64,000 nt of DNA from positions 124,001 through 188,000 of the forward strand of contig NZ_JAEDAK010000003.1 of NCBI RefSeq assembly GCF_016093275.1, written 5' to 3'. Both the position numbers and the translations under genes were made by a program. How positions within the stretch are numbered: position 1 is the stretch's first letter; the number at the start of each line of letters is the position of its first letter. The notes under the pieces were generated by a model. The model had not been told where the DNA came from. It made no database searches and worked only from the letters and a program-made list of their open reading frames with translations. Shown here one piece after another: positions 27,346 through 35,899 of the stretch. Origin of the DNA: Inhella proteolytica (GTDB lineage: Bacteria > Pseudomonadota > Gammaproteobacteria > Burkholderiales > Burkholderiaceae_C).

Positions 27346-29528
27346 GCCCGCTCCCAACGGCCGGCACGCGCCAGCACCCAGGCCCCCGCCAGCAGCACCA
27401 GCGCCGCCAGCCCCAGATAGGCACCACCCAGGCCCCAGGGCCCCACCAGGGCCGCGGCCGCCAGCGGGCCCAGCGCATTGCCCAGGCGCTCCAGCAGGCG
27501 GTAGAAGCCGTACACGGCGCCCGGCCCATGGGCCTGCAGCTCGGCCGCGCACAGCTGCGCCAGCCAGCTGCTCTGCGCAGCGATCGACACCCCCTGCCCC
27601 GCGCCCAGCACGGCCATCGCCGCCATCACCGGCCACAGGCCGCCGCCCGCCAGCAGGGCCAGCGCGCCCACGGTGGACAACAGCAGGCCCAGCCCCACCA
27701 GCCGGCCCAGCGGCCAGCCGCGCTCGGCCGCGCGCGTGCCCAGCGGCAGCGTGGCCAGCAGGCACAGCGCGTACAGCATCTGCGCCCGCCCGGCGGCGGC
27801 GGCCGTTTCGCCCCGGGCCGCCAGCAGCAGCGGCACCAGGTAGAAGCAGCCGCCCGCCAGCAGCAGCTTGGCTGGCAGCGCCGCGGCCAGGCTGATGCCG
27901 CGAAAGCCCGGCTGGCGCAGCAGGCGGCCGAGATCACCGAGCGACAGCGGCGCGCCGGCCGGCGCCTGCCCCGGTTCGCGCGGCAGGCCGAGGCAGGCCA
28001 CCCAGGCCAGCAGCGCCCACAGCGCCGCCAGCGCAAAGGCGCCGCGCGGCCCCAGGTAATCGGCCGCCAGGCCGCCCAGCGGCGGCCCGCACACGCCCGC
28101 CACCATGATGGCGCTGACAAACCCGGCAAAGGCGCGCGTTCGCTCTGGCGCGCTGCTGTGCGCCACCACCAGGCCCTGCCCGGCCACGAACACCAGCGCA
28201 AAGGCCAGGCCCCCCAGCGCGCGCCACAGCAGCAGCGCCGCGGTGCTGGGCGCCAGCGCCGCGCCCAGCAGGGCCAGCGCGCCCAGCGCCGCGCCGCTGG
28301 CCAGCGCGCGCCGCCGGCCCAGGCGCTCGCTCCAGCGGCCGAGACCCGGCTGGCCCAGCGCCACCATCAGCATGAAGACGACGATGGGCAGGCCCGCCAC
28401 CCAGTGCGAGCCACCCTCGCCCAGGCTGCGCGCAAAGCCGGGCAAAAAGGCGCGCGTGAACTCCTCGGCCAGCATGAAGAGCAGCAGCGGCAGGCGCAGG
28501 CGCGCCAGCACCTGGCCATCGCCCACCGCCTGGCGTGCCAGCGCCGCACGCTGCAGCTCGCGCACCACGAAGGCGGCCACCACGGCCACCACGGCCAGGT
28601 CCAGCAACAGCTCGCGCAGCGTGCGCTGCAGCGGCTCGGGGCTCACGTGCACTTCCACCTGACCCAGGCGCTGCCCGCCCGCTTCGATACCCACCACCTG
28701 CGCCGGCTGTGCCACGGCGCTGCCGCTTTCGAAACGCAGCACGCCCTGGGCATCGCGCAGGCCCAGCCAGGCCAGCTCGGGGTGCTGCTCGCGCTGCGCG
28801 GCCAGGTAGTCCTCCACCCCCACGAGCTCGGGCAGCGCCATGCCGTGCTGCAAGGCCTTGCCCACCAGCTGCGCCACCGAAGCCCCCACCACCTCGGCCT
28901 TGCGCTCCAGCGCCGGCATCAGCGTGGCCTGCACGGCGCGCTGGTTCAGGCCATAGGCCAGCAGCAGCGCGGCCAGCAGGCCGGCCGGCACGGCCCAGCT
29001 TTGCAGGCGCGGCAGCCAGCTAAAGACGAGGCTGAGCAAGGTGCCCACCAGCGTGGCCAGCAGGCCCACCTGCAGCAGCTGGGCGCGCAGGCCCGCCAGG
29101 GCCTGGCGTTCCGCCGCCAGGCCGTACACCACCAGCACCTGGCCCACGGGCAGATCAAAGGCGGTGCGCAGGGTCTCGGCGCGCACAGCCGCGGCGCCGG
29201 CCTGCCAGGCCTGGCCCAGCCGCGCGGCCTCGGTGCTGAACAGCACGCGCCCGCCGGCGTCCAGCACATGCAGCGCGGTGATGGCTGCATCGGCCCGGCG
29301 CTCGCGCACCAGCAGGTCCGGCACCGCGGCGGCCGATTCCAGCGGCAGACCCAGCGCCAGCGTGGCCTGCAGGCCCTCGCGCAGCGCCGCCGCCGGCACG
29401 CCCATGCGGGCCTGCGCCGCGGCTTCCAGCGCGCGTTCCAGCTTCAACAGGCTGAGCCAGCCGCACAGCGCCAGGCCCAGCGCGCACACCAGCGCCGCCA
29501 CCGCGGCGTGGCGGAGCCAGGAAGGCAT
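27342..29528 (-). CDS. MFS transporter with N-terminal extracytoplasmic sensor module
   Basis: 728 residues from the ATG at 29528. TM helix about 8-30, an extracytoplasmic segment to about 155 ('ALHVLDAGGRVLFSTEAARLG', a Cache/PAS-like sheet), a TM cluster about 155-210, a second extracytoplasmic segment ('LAWLGLRDAQGVLRFESGSAV'), then twelve MFS helices with 'GRWSERLGRRRALASG' (the loop 2-3 motif) and 'FVAGQGLVVAHSSAPERTRAFAGF'. MFS carriers are normally ~400 residues, so half of this protein is sensory. It is divergent from the Ser/Thr kinase across an 85-bp gap, which probably contains both promoters. Substrate unknown. Confidence 0.75.
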   Translation of the reverse strand: MPSWLRHAAVAALVCALGLALCGWLSLLKLERALEAAAQARMGVPAAALREGLQATLALGLPLESAAAVPDLLVRERRADAAITALHVLDAGGRVLFSTEAARLGQAWQAGAAAVRAETLRTAFDLPVGQVLVVYGLAAERQALAGLRAQLLQVGLLATLVGTLLSLVFSWLPRLQSWAVPAGLLAALLLAYGLNQRAVQATLMPALERKAEVVGASVAQLVGKALQHGMALPELVGVEDYLAAQREQHPELAWLGLRDAQGVLRFESGSAVAQPAQVVGIEAGGQRLGQVEVHVSPEPLQRTLRELLLDLAVVAVVAAFVVRELQRAALARQAVGDGQVLARLRLPLLLFMLAEEFTRAFLPGFARSLGEGGSHWVAGLPIVVFMLMVALGQPGLGRWSERLGRRRALASGAALGALALLGAALAPSTAALLLWRALGGLAFALVFVAGQGLVVAHSSAPERTRAFAGFVSAIMVAGVCGPPLGGLAADYLGPRGAFALAALWALLAWVACLGLPREPGQAPAGAPLSLGDLGRLLRQPGFRGISLAAALPAKLLLAGGCFYLVPLLLAARGETAAAAGRAQMLYALCLLATLPLGTRAAERGWPLGRLVGLGLLLSTVGALALLAGGGLWPVMAAMAVLGAGQGVSIAAQSSWLAQLCAAELQAHGPGAVYGFYRLLERLGNALGPLAAAALVGPWGLGGAYLGLAALVLLAGAWVLARAGRWERA

Positions 29529-29613
29529 CGAGGGCGAGGGTTCTTGCGGGGCGTTGGACAAGGCGCTGCGCAGGGAGTGCGAGCTATCGTAGCGACGCAA
29601 CTTCCAGCCCCCC

Positions 29614-32007
29614 ATGCCTGAAAGCCCCCGCGCCGCGCCGCCCCCGTTGGACCCCGACGCCACCGTGCTGCGCCCGGCCGCGCCCCCGCCGTTGACCGAC
29701 ACCCAGGCCACCGAACGGCTCTCCCGGCCGGTGTTCGACGACGACGCCACCCTCATTCGCCCGGCCAAGCCCAACCAACCACTACCGCCCCTGCCGGCGC
29801 AGCCGCAGCTGCCCCTGGCCCTGCCCCCCGGCTACCGCCTGCACGAGTACCGCATCGACGCCCTGCTCGGCCAGGGCGGCTTCGGCATCACCTACCTCGC
29901 CACCGACGTCAACCTGAATGCCAAGGTGGCGATCAAGGAATACCTGCCGGCCCAGTTCGCCCAGCGCGCGCAGGACAGCACCGTGCGCCCGCGCGCCACC
30001 GCCTGGCTGCCCACGCTGCTGGAAGGCCTGGAGCAGTTCCTGGTGGAGGCGCGCACCCTGGCCACCTTCCGCCACCCGAACATCGTGCGCGTGGCGCGCT
30101 TCTTCGAGGCCAACCGCACCGCCTACATGGTGCTGGACTACGAACGCGGCCAGACCCTGCACCAGTGGTGGCGCGAGGCTGGCAAGGCCCCGCGTAGCCG
30201 CCTGCTGCCCGGCCGCGGCCATAGCGAACGCGCCCCGCTCGAAGAGGCCGAGCTGCTGCTCCTGCTGGCCCCGCTGCTCGACGGCCTGGACCTGGTGCAT
30301 CGCAGCGGCGTGCTGCACCGTGACATCAAGCCCGACAACCTCTGCGTGCGCGAGGAAGACGGCAGCCTGGTGCTGCTGGACTTCGGCGCCGCCCGCCCGG
30401 CGCGCGGCATGGAAGTGCCCGATGCCCCGCAGGTGCTGACCCCCGGCTACGCCCCCATCGAGCAGTACAGCGGCCTCAGCCAGGGCCCCTGGACCGACCT
30501 CTACGCCCTGGCCGCCACCCTGTACTGGATGGTGACGGGGAAGCGTCCGCTCGAAGCCCCGCTACGCCAGGCCAAGCCGGATGCGCACCAAAGCGCCGAG
30601 CAACTCGGCGCCGAACGCTGGAGCCGCGAGTTCCTGCGCGCCATCGACTGGGGCCTGCAGCTCAAGCCCGAAGACCGCCCGCAATCCGTGGCCGCCTTCC
30701 GCCAGGCCCTGTTCGCCGCCCATTCCGGCAGCTTGGGCCTGCAGGAAGCCCTGGCCGCCGGCACCGCCGCTCCGGCCGCACGCGCCGGCTGGCAAGGCCC
30801 GCGGCGCTGGAGCCCCGCCGCCTGGCCCTTCGCCTGGAAGATGGGCGCCGCCCTGGTGCTGGCCGCCCTGCTGCCCATGAGTCTGAGCGGGCTCTACAAC
30901 TACCGCCAGAGCGTGGCCGCGCTGGCCGCCGCCGAGCAGCGCAGCCTGGAGCAGCTGGCCAGCGCCACCGCCGGCCGCCTGGCCCAGCTGCTGCAGGACA
31001 GCCGCCGCGTCGCCGCCTTCCTGGCCGAGGACGCCGAGGTCCAGGCCCTGCTCGAAGCGCCGCCGCTGGAGCAGCCACCCGACGCCCGTGCGCTGCTGCT
31101 GCGCCGCCTGGCCAGCCTGGTGGCCACCAACCCCGACCTGCACCTCATCACCCTGATGGACGGCAAGGGCGAGGCCCTGGTCTCGACCGCACCCGAGGTG
31201 GTGGGCGGCAATTACGGCTTCCGCGACTACTACCGCCAGGCCATGGCCGGGCAGGCGGCGACCACCAGCATCATCATTGGCGCCGTGGCCGGCCGCGCCG
31301 GCGCCTACCTGGCCCAGCCGGTGCGCTCCCGCGCCGGGCCGGTGGTCGGCGCGGTGGTGCTGAGATTGCGCGCCGAAACCATCGGCAGCCTGGTGGACGC
31401 CGCCCGCACCCCCAGCCGCGAACCCTTCCTGGTGGACGGCGACGGCGTGCTCATCCACCACCGCGACCTGGCCCTGCGCTTCCGCAGCCTGGCACCGCTC
31501 TCAGCCGAACAGCAGGCCGCCATCAAGGCCGACCAGCGCTTCCGCCGCGACCGCGTGGCCGACCTCGCCATGCCCGACCTCGCTCGCGCCCTGGTGGGCG
31601 CCCGCCGCGAGGGCCACGCCAGCTACACCTCCACGGTGTCCAAGACCGAGGAAGTGGCCGGCTTCGCCCCGGTGGAGGGGCACGACTGGGTGGTCGGCGT
31701 CACCGAAACCCACGACAGCTTCGAAGCCCCGCTGCGCCGCGTCTTCCACCAGGTGCTGCTGGGCCTGGCCGCCGTCGGCCTGCTCTCCGTCCTCGTGGCA
31801 CTGGCCTTCGCCCGCAGCATCGTCCGCCCGATACGCCGATTGACTGAGGCCGCCGAAGCACTGAAGCGTGGCGATTACGACGCCGCGCAGGTGCGGGTGA
31901 CGCGCAGTGATGAGATTGGCTTACTCGGGCGGACGTTCAACGTGATGATTGATGTGTTGCGGCAGAGGGAGAGGGAGAGGGTTTTGAGGAATTCGGAGCG
32001 GAGGTAA
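29614..32007 (+). CDS. Transmembrane Ser/Thr protein kinase with Cache and HAMP domains, apparently C-terminally truncated
   Basis: 797 residues. Hanks-type kinase about 75-370: glycine loop 'GQGGFGITY', 'VAIKEY', catalytic 'HRDIKPDN' and 'LDFGAA'. Then TM about 413-433, a periplasmic double-Cache domain with 'NYGFRDYYRQAM' and 'GAYLAQPVRS', TM about 720-740, and a HAMP domain. The frame ends right after HAMP at 'LRNSERR', a phrase that in related sensors leads into a PAS domain. Its last codons are AGG/TTG-rich, unlike the rest of the gene, and an AT-rich island follows. An output domain (PAS plus kinase or GGDEF) may therefore have been lost. Confidence 0.88.
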   Translation: MPESPRAAPPPLDPDATVLRPAAPPPLTDTQATERLSRPVFDDDATLIRPAKPNQPLPPLPAQPQLPLALPPGYRLHEYRIDALLGQGGFGITYLATDVNLNAKVAIKEYLPAQFAQRAQDSTVRPRATAWLPTLLEGLEQFLVEARTLATFRHPNIVRVARFFEANRTAYMVLDYERGQTLHQWWREAGKAPRSRLLPGRGHSERAPLEEAELLLLLAPLLDGLDLVHRSGVLHRDIKPDNLCVREEDGSLVLLDFGAARPARGMEVPDAPQVLTPGYAPIEQYSGLSQGPWTDLYALAATLYWMVTGKRPLEAPLRQAKPDAHQSAEQLGAERWSREFLRAIDWGLQLKPEDRPQSVAAFRQALFAAHSGSLGLQEALAAGTAAPAARAGWQGPRRWSPAAWPFAWKMGAALVLAALLPMSLSGLYNYRQSVAALAAAEQRSLEQLASATAGRLAQLLQDSRRVAAFLAEDAEVQALLEAPPLEQPPDARALLLRRLASLVATNPDLHLITLMDGKGEALVSTAPEVVGGNYGFRDYYRQAMAGQAATTSIIIGAVAGRAGAYLAQPVRSRAGPVVGAVVLRLRAETIGSLVDAARTPSREPFLVDGDGVLIHHRDLALRFRSLAPLSAEQQAAIKADQRFRRDRVADLAMPDLARALVGARREGHASYTSTVSKTEEVAGFAPVEGHDWVVGVTETHDSFEAPLRRVFHQVLLGLAAVGLLSVLVALAFARSIVRPIRRLTEAAEALKRGDYDAAQVRVTRSDEIGLLGRTFNVMIDVLRQRERERVLRNSERR

Positions 32008-33300
32008 GCGACAGCTGAATTGGACCGCAGTTTGAAAGCCTCTTGCCCGCTCATGCTCACGACCTTCATTCCCGAGCTGAGTGCCCACTTGCGCTGCACG
32101 GTTGCGCACAGTTGAATCGAATATCAGGAATTCTTAATTCTCGATTTTCACAAAATTCTAAACCTTCGCAAGCCAGCGACAAGGCCAGGCACTTTGGACA
32201 ATAGACATACGTCACCAAACCAACCGATCAGCATATGCACAAGAGCACGATCATACGAATATCAGCAACACTCGCCATTTTTTCCCTGCACGGCACATGT
32301 GCTGCGATGGCACCCGACTATGTTGGCATCGGCGGGCTATTTCTAATCGCGGCGGGTGTGATTGGACTGATTTTTGCTGCAATTGGTGCTGCTTTGGACT
32401 ACAAGCGGATCAGGGGCGGCATCATTGGTTTCGGCGTCTTTGTCGGCATCGCAGCAATCGTTATTCAAAGTCTGATGCGGCAGAGCGCCGAGTTTCATGA
32501 AGACTTGAAAGAAATGGACGCTGAGAAACAGGCGGCATTGACGCGAAGCCTTGAAGCCCTCAACACTCGGTGCCTCAATGAGGAAAAATTTACTCTCGTT
32601 CGGAAAATTGATGCCGGATCCAAAATATTCCTTGATCTTCCCCCGGGCCAAAAATCACCCACCGCAGATAGCACTCCACTGACGCCCGATTCGGAGAAAA
32701 TGAAGAACCAAAGGAGAAGATTCGGTTATTCGTTTCCGCCAAGCTCAACATATCAATATCACGATCCAATAGCCTGGATTGAAACCGCAAATCAACCAAA
32801 AGTTGTTGCGAGTCTAGCCAAGACGGATTTTATCGAGTACAGAAACTGGGGATTTATCCCCCAATCCGCAGAATATGGACGCATTGAACGACTGGCACCC
32901 AAACAGCGCTGGCTAAAGGAAGGCCTTGAGGACCTAGCCATTGCCCACTCAAAAAAATACCCATCCTCCTCCGGGCACCACGAAGAATGGCCTGACGAGG
33001 ATTTCGCATTTCCAATTCCCGTACCTCAGCACAAATCCACATACATTTTCACCGTTGAGGACATTTCAACCATGGAGGACCGTTCCCTTTGGATTGCACG
33101 AGGTCGAATTCGATTGACCAATGCGGCCACATCAGAAATTCTTGCTGAATACATAGGATTTAAATCCCTTCTTAAGTCGAAAGCGGAGTGCCCTAGCGCA
33201 TTGAAGGACTCGGTGATGTACGACGGAAGCTGGGATCTCCTTAAGTACTTTTTCAGTCGGATAGTGGAAGAGTGAGGGGGGTGCCGGGGTCAGCGCTTTG
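32008..33300. other. AT-rich island, probable foreign insertion
   Basis: Base composition drops visibly from about 31990 (TTTTGAGGAATTC) and recovers after about 33290. Codons rare elsewhere in the window (ATA, TTA, AGA, AAA) are frequent. It contains one gene (32235-33275), and 32008-32234 holds no recognisable gene. No transposase, integrase, terminal repeats or tRNA were found, so the mechanism of entry is unclear. Confidence 0.6.
32235..33275 (+). CDS. Orphan membrane-associated protein of unknown function
   Basis: 346 residues, not recognised. The N-terminus 'STIIRISATLAIFSLHGTCAAM' looks like a signal peptide, followed by two hydrophobic helices (about 31-50 and 60-80) and a ~260-residue hydrophilic region rich in Lys, Ser and Glu. 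It contains 'YIFTVEDISTMEDRSLWIARGRIRL' and a C-terminal 'YDGSWDLLKYFFSRIVEE'. The gene is far poorer in GC than its neighbours, pointing to recent transfer. There is no good ribosome site before the ATG. It could belong to a defence or toxin-related cassette, but nothing in the sequence proves it. Confidence 0.6.
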   Translation: MHKSTIIRISATLAIFSLHGTCAAMAPDYVGIGGLFLIAAGVIGLIFAAIGAALDYKRIRGGIIGFGVFVGIAAIVIQSLMRQSAEFHEDLKEMDAEKQAALTRSLEALNTRCLNEEKFTLVRKIDAGSKIFLDLPPGQKSPTADSTPLTPDSEKMKNQRRRFGYSFPPSSTYQYHDPIAWIETANQPKVVASLAKTDFIEYRNWGFIPQSAEYGRIERLAPKQRWLKEGLEDLAIAHSKKYPSSSGHHEEWPDEDFAFPIPVPQHKSTYIFTVEDISTMEDRSLWIARGRIRLTNAATSEILAEYIGFKSLLKSKAECPSALKDSVMYDGSWDLLKYFFSRIVEE

Positions 33301-33380
33301 CCTTTTTGCCCCACCAAAGGATGAATGCAGCGAATCCACCACCCATTCGCCGCACCAGTTGCGGCGATTGACTTGCCTCT

Positions 33381-33407
33381 GCGGAGATTGCAGCCCACAA
33401 TCTCCGC
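33381..33407. promoter_or_regulatory. 10-bp perfect inverted repeat abutting the fic start codon
   Basis: GCGGAGATTG (33381-33390) and CAATCTCCGC (33398-33407) are exact reverse complements separated by 7 bp. The right arm touches the ATG of the Fic gene at 33408. It also buries the only GGAG upstream. It is a good candidate operator, possibly for the winged-helix end of the Fic protein itself, or an mRNA hairpin that limits translation. Confidence 0.5.
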
Positions 33408-34541
33408 ATGAAACGCGGCGATTACACCTACATCTGGCAGGCTAGTGACTGGCCGCAGTGGCAGTTCGACTGGGCCGCCCTGGCCCAGCCCCTGACCGAA
33501 GTCAGCCGCGCCCAGGGCCTGATGCTCGGGCGGCTGGCCGATGTGGGCCTGGCCCTGCGCGACCAAGCCAGCCTGGCGGCGCTGACCGAGGACGTACTCA
33601 AGACCAGCGAGATCGAGGGCGAGCGGTTGAATGCTGAATCGGTGCGTTCGTCGATCGCGCGCCGGCTGGGCGTCGACATCGGCGCCCTGGCGCCGGTGGA
33701 CCGGCATGTCGAGGGCGTGGTCGAGATGGTGCTGGACGCCACCGCCAACAGCAGCGCGTTGCTGACGCGCGAGCGCCTGTTCGGCTGGCACGCGGCGCTG
33801 TTCCCAACCGGCTACTCCGGCCTGGCCCGCATCACGGTAGGCGGCTGGCGCGACGACGCCACTGGCCCGATGCAGGTGGTTTCAGGAGCGCTGGAGCGCC
33901 AGCGGGTGCATTACGAGGCGCCGCCGGCCGCCCGGCTGGAGCCGGAGACCGCCCGCTTCCTGGCCTGGGCCAACGCCGACACGGCGGAGCCGGCGCTGAT
34001 CAAGGCCGGGCTGGCGCATCTTTGGTTCGTCACCCTGCACCCCTTCGACGATGGCAACGGCCGCATCGCGCGCGCGCTGGGTGATCTGTTCCTGGCCCGC
34101 GCGGATGGCAGCCCGCAGCGCTTCTACAGCCTGTCGGCCCAGATCCAGCGCGAGCGCAAGGGCTACTACGAGATGCTGGAGCGCACGCAGAAGGGCTCGC
34201 TCGACGTCACCGAGTGGCTGGCCTGGTTCCTGGCCGCGCTGCAGCGCGCGGTAGAACAGGCGCAGCTGGGACTGGATGCCGTGCTGGCCAAGACCCGCTT
34301 GTGGCAACGGTGGAACGCGCCCGGCGCAGCCGCATTGAACGAGCGCCAGGCCAAGGTGCTGAACCGCCTGCTCGACGGCTTCGAGGGCAAGCTGACCAGC
34401 AGTCGCTGGGCCGCCATCGCCCACTGCTCGCCCGACACGGCGCTGCGCGACATCTCGGACCTGCTGGCCCGGGGCGTGCTGCGCAAGACGGCGGCCGGCG
34501 GCCGCAGCACGAGCTACGAGATCAACCAGCCCACGCGATAG
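33408..34541 (+). CDS. Fic-domain protein (class II, self-inhibited) with C-terminal winged helix
   Basis: 377 residues. The Fic catalytic motif H211[11 protein letters not shown] is intact, so AMP (or another nucleotide) transfer to a target hydroxyl is expected. An N-terminal inhibitory helix with the T/S-x3-E-G motif is present (T66 to G71, 'TSEIEG'), which in class II Fic proteins blocks ATP until relieved. The first ~100 residues match the DUF4172-type start. The last ~80 residues ('[28 protein letters not shown]') form a winged helix, suggesting autoregulation. No antitoxin gene is adjacent. It borders the AT-rich island. Confidence 0.92.
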   Translation: MKRGDYTYIWQASDWPQWQFDWAALAQPLTEVSRAQGLMLGRLADVGLALRDQASLAALTEDVLKTSEIEGERLNAESVRSSIARRLGVDIGALAPVDRHVEGVVEMVLDATANSSALLTRERLFGWHAALFPTGYSGLARITVGGWRDDATGPMQVVSGALERQRVHYEAPPAARLEPETARFLAWANADTAEPALIKAGLAHLWFVTLHPFDDGNGRIARALGDLFLARADGSPQRFYSLSAQIQRERKGYYEMLERTQKGSLDVTEWLAWFLAALQRAVEQAQLGLDAVLAKTRLWQRWNAPGAAALNERQAKVLNRLLDGFEGKLTSSRWAAIAHCSPDTALRDISDLLARGVLRKTAAGGRSTSYEINQPTR

Positions 34542-34581
34542 CGAGCCACCCCAACAACAGCAACAGTCCTCGGTCGCCCCA

Positions 34582-34691
34582 GATCAGGAGGGCGGGGCAC
34601 CCTGCGCAGGGAAGTAAAAGGCGGAATCCGCTGCGCCGGCGGCGCAGCGGAGGGGGACATGGACGGAGCAGGGTGCCCCGCCCTCCTGATC
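34582..34691. repeat. Nested palindromic intergenic element (110 bp)
   Basis: Outer arms of 24 bp (34582-34605 and 34668-34691) are exact reverse complements, starting GATCAGGAGGG and ending CCCTCCTGATC. Inside lies a second perfect 11-bp hairpin (TCCGCTGCGCC at 34627-34637 with GGCGCAGCGGA at 34641-34651). The inner end of the left arm also runs into the palindrome CCTGCGCAGG. It fills the gap between fic and gmd. It looks like a REP/BIME or MITE-type mobile palindrome and could also act as a bidirectional transcription block. Confidence 0.7.
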
Positions 34692-34813
34692 CCGCGCCAG
34701 CCCCACGCAAGCAGCAAAGAAGCAAAGCCAAGACAAGCAAGCCAACCCAAGCCCCCGGAAAACCCACCCTTCTCCGCCCTCTGAGCCCCGCCGAGCGGCG
34801 GCATCATGCCGGG

Positions 34814-35899
34814 ATGAACGCTCCCCGCCCCAAGCGCGCCTTTCTTACCGGCATCACCGGGCAGGACGGCTCCTACCTGGCCGAATTCCTGCTGGAACAG
34901 GGCTACGAGGTGCACGCCATCCTGCGCCGCAGCTCGGTGTTCACGTCCACCCGCATCGACCACATCATTCACCACGAGCGCCTGCACACGTACCACGGCG
35001 ATCTGGCGGATTCGAGCAATCTGCATTCGCTGCTGAACCGCATCGAGCCCGACGAGATCTACAACCTGGGCGCGCAAAGCCATGTGGCGGTGAGCTTCGA
35101 GGTGCCGGAGTACACGGCCGAGGTGGACGCGCTGGGCACCATCCGGCTGCTGAATGCGGTGAAGGACCTGGGGATGCGCCCGCGCTTCTACCAGGCCAGC
35201 ACCTCGGAGCTGTTCGGCGGCCTGCCGGGCACGGCGCCGCAGAGCGAGACCACGCCCTTCTACCCCAAGAGCCCCTATGGCGCGGCCAAGCTGTACGCCT
35301 ACTGGATCACGGTGAACTACCGCGAGTCCTACGGGCTCTACGCCTGCAACGGCATCCTCTTCAACCACGAGAGCCCGCGCCGCGGCGAGACCTTCGTGAC
35401 GAAGAAGATCAGCAAGGCGGCGGCGCGCATTGCGCAGGGGCGCCAGCAGGTGCTGGCGCTGGGCAACCTGGACGCCAAGCGCGACTGGGGCTATGCCAAG
35501 GACTACGTGGAAGCCATGTGGCGCATGCTGCAGCTGGAGCAGCCCACCGATTTGGTGATTGCCTCGGGCGAGACGCATACCGTGCGCGAATTTGCCACGC
35601 TGGCCTTCGAGGCCGCCGGCATCGAGCTGGATTGGCAGGGCGAGGGCGTGCACGAGCGCGGCATCTGCCGCCGCAGCGGCCAGACCCGCGTGATGGTGGA
35701 CGCCAAGTACTTCCGCCCCGCCGAGGTAGAGCTGCTGTGGGGCAACCCGACCAAGGCGCGCGAACTGCTGGGCTGGCAGCCGCGCACCTCGTTTGCCGAG
35801 CTGGTGCAACTGATGGTGGCCTACGACCTGAAGTTCGACGACTACGGCGGCGACGGCGTGGTGCCGGCTGGGGCGATGCGCCAGGGGCCACAACCATGA
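34814..35899 (+). CDS. gmd: GDP-mannose 4,6-dehydratase
   Basis: 361 residues from the ATG at 34814. It makes GDP-4-keto-6-deoxy-D-mannose from GDP-mannose. Motifs are complete: '[21 protein letters not shown]' (NADP binding with the family-specific TGQDGSYL), '[13 protein letters not shown]', 'ASTSELFGG', catalytic '[12 protein letters not shown]' (Y-x3-K) and '[17 protein letters not shown]'-like sequence with T-K-K-I here. Length is typical. It opens an operon in which each following gene overlaps or abuts the last; the product feeds the fucose-synthase-like and aminotransferase genes downstream. Confidence 0.96.
   Translation: MNAPRPKRAFLTGITGQDGSYLAEFLLEQGYEVHAILRRSSVFTSTRIDHIIHHERLHTYHGDLADSSNLHSLLNRIEPDEIYNLGAQSHVAVSFEVPEYTAEVDALGTIRLLNAVKDLGMRPRFYQASTSELFGGLPGTAPQSETTPFYPKSPYGAAKLYAYWITVNYRESYGLYACNGILFNHESPRRGETFVTKKISKAAARIAQGRQQVLALGNLDAKRDWGYAKDYVEAMWRMLQLEQPTDLVIASGETHTVREFATLAFEAAGIELDWQGEGVHERGICRRSGQTRVMVDAKYFRPAEVELLWGNPTKARELLGWQPRTSFAELVQLMVAYDLKFDDYGGDGVVPAGAMRQGPQP

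Noticed and set aside
32008-33300. Insertion sequence or prophage origin of the AT-rich island
   Set aside because: No transposase, integrase, terminal inverted repeats or target duplication could be seen, so it is listed only as a compositional island.
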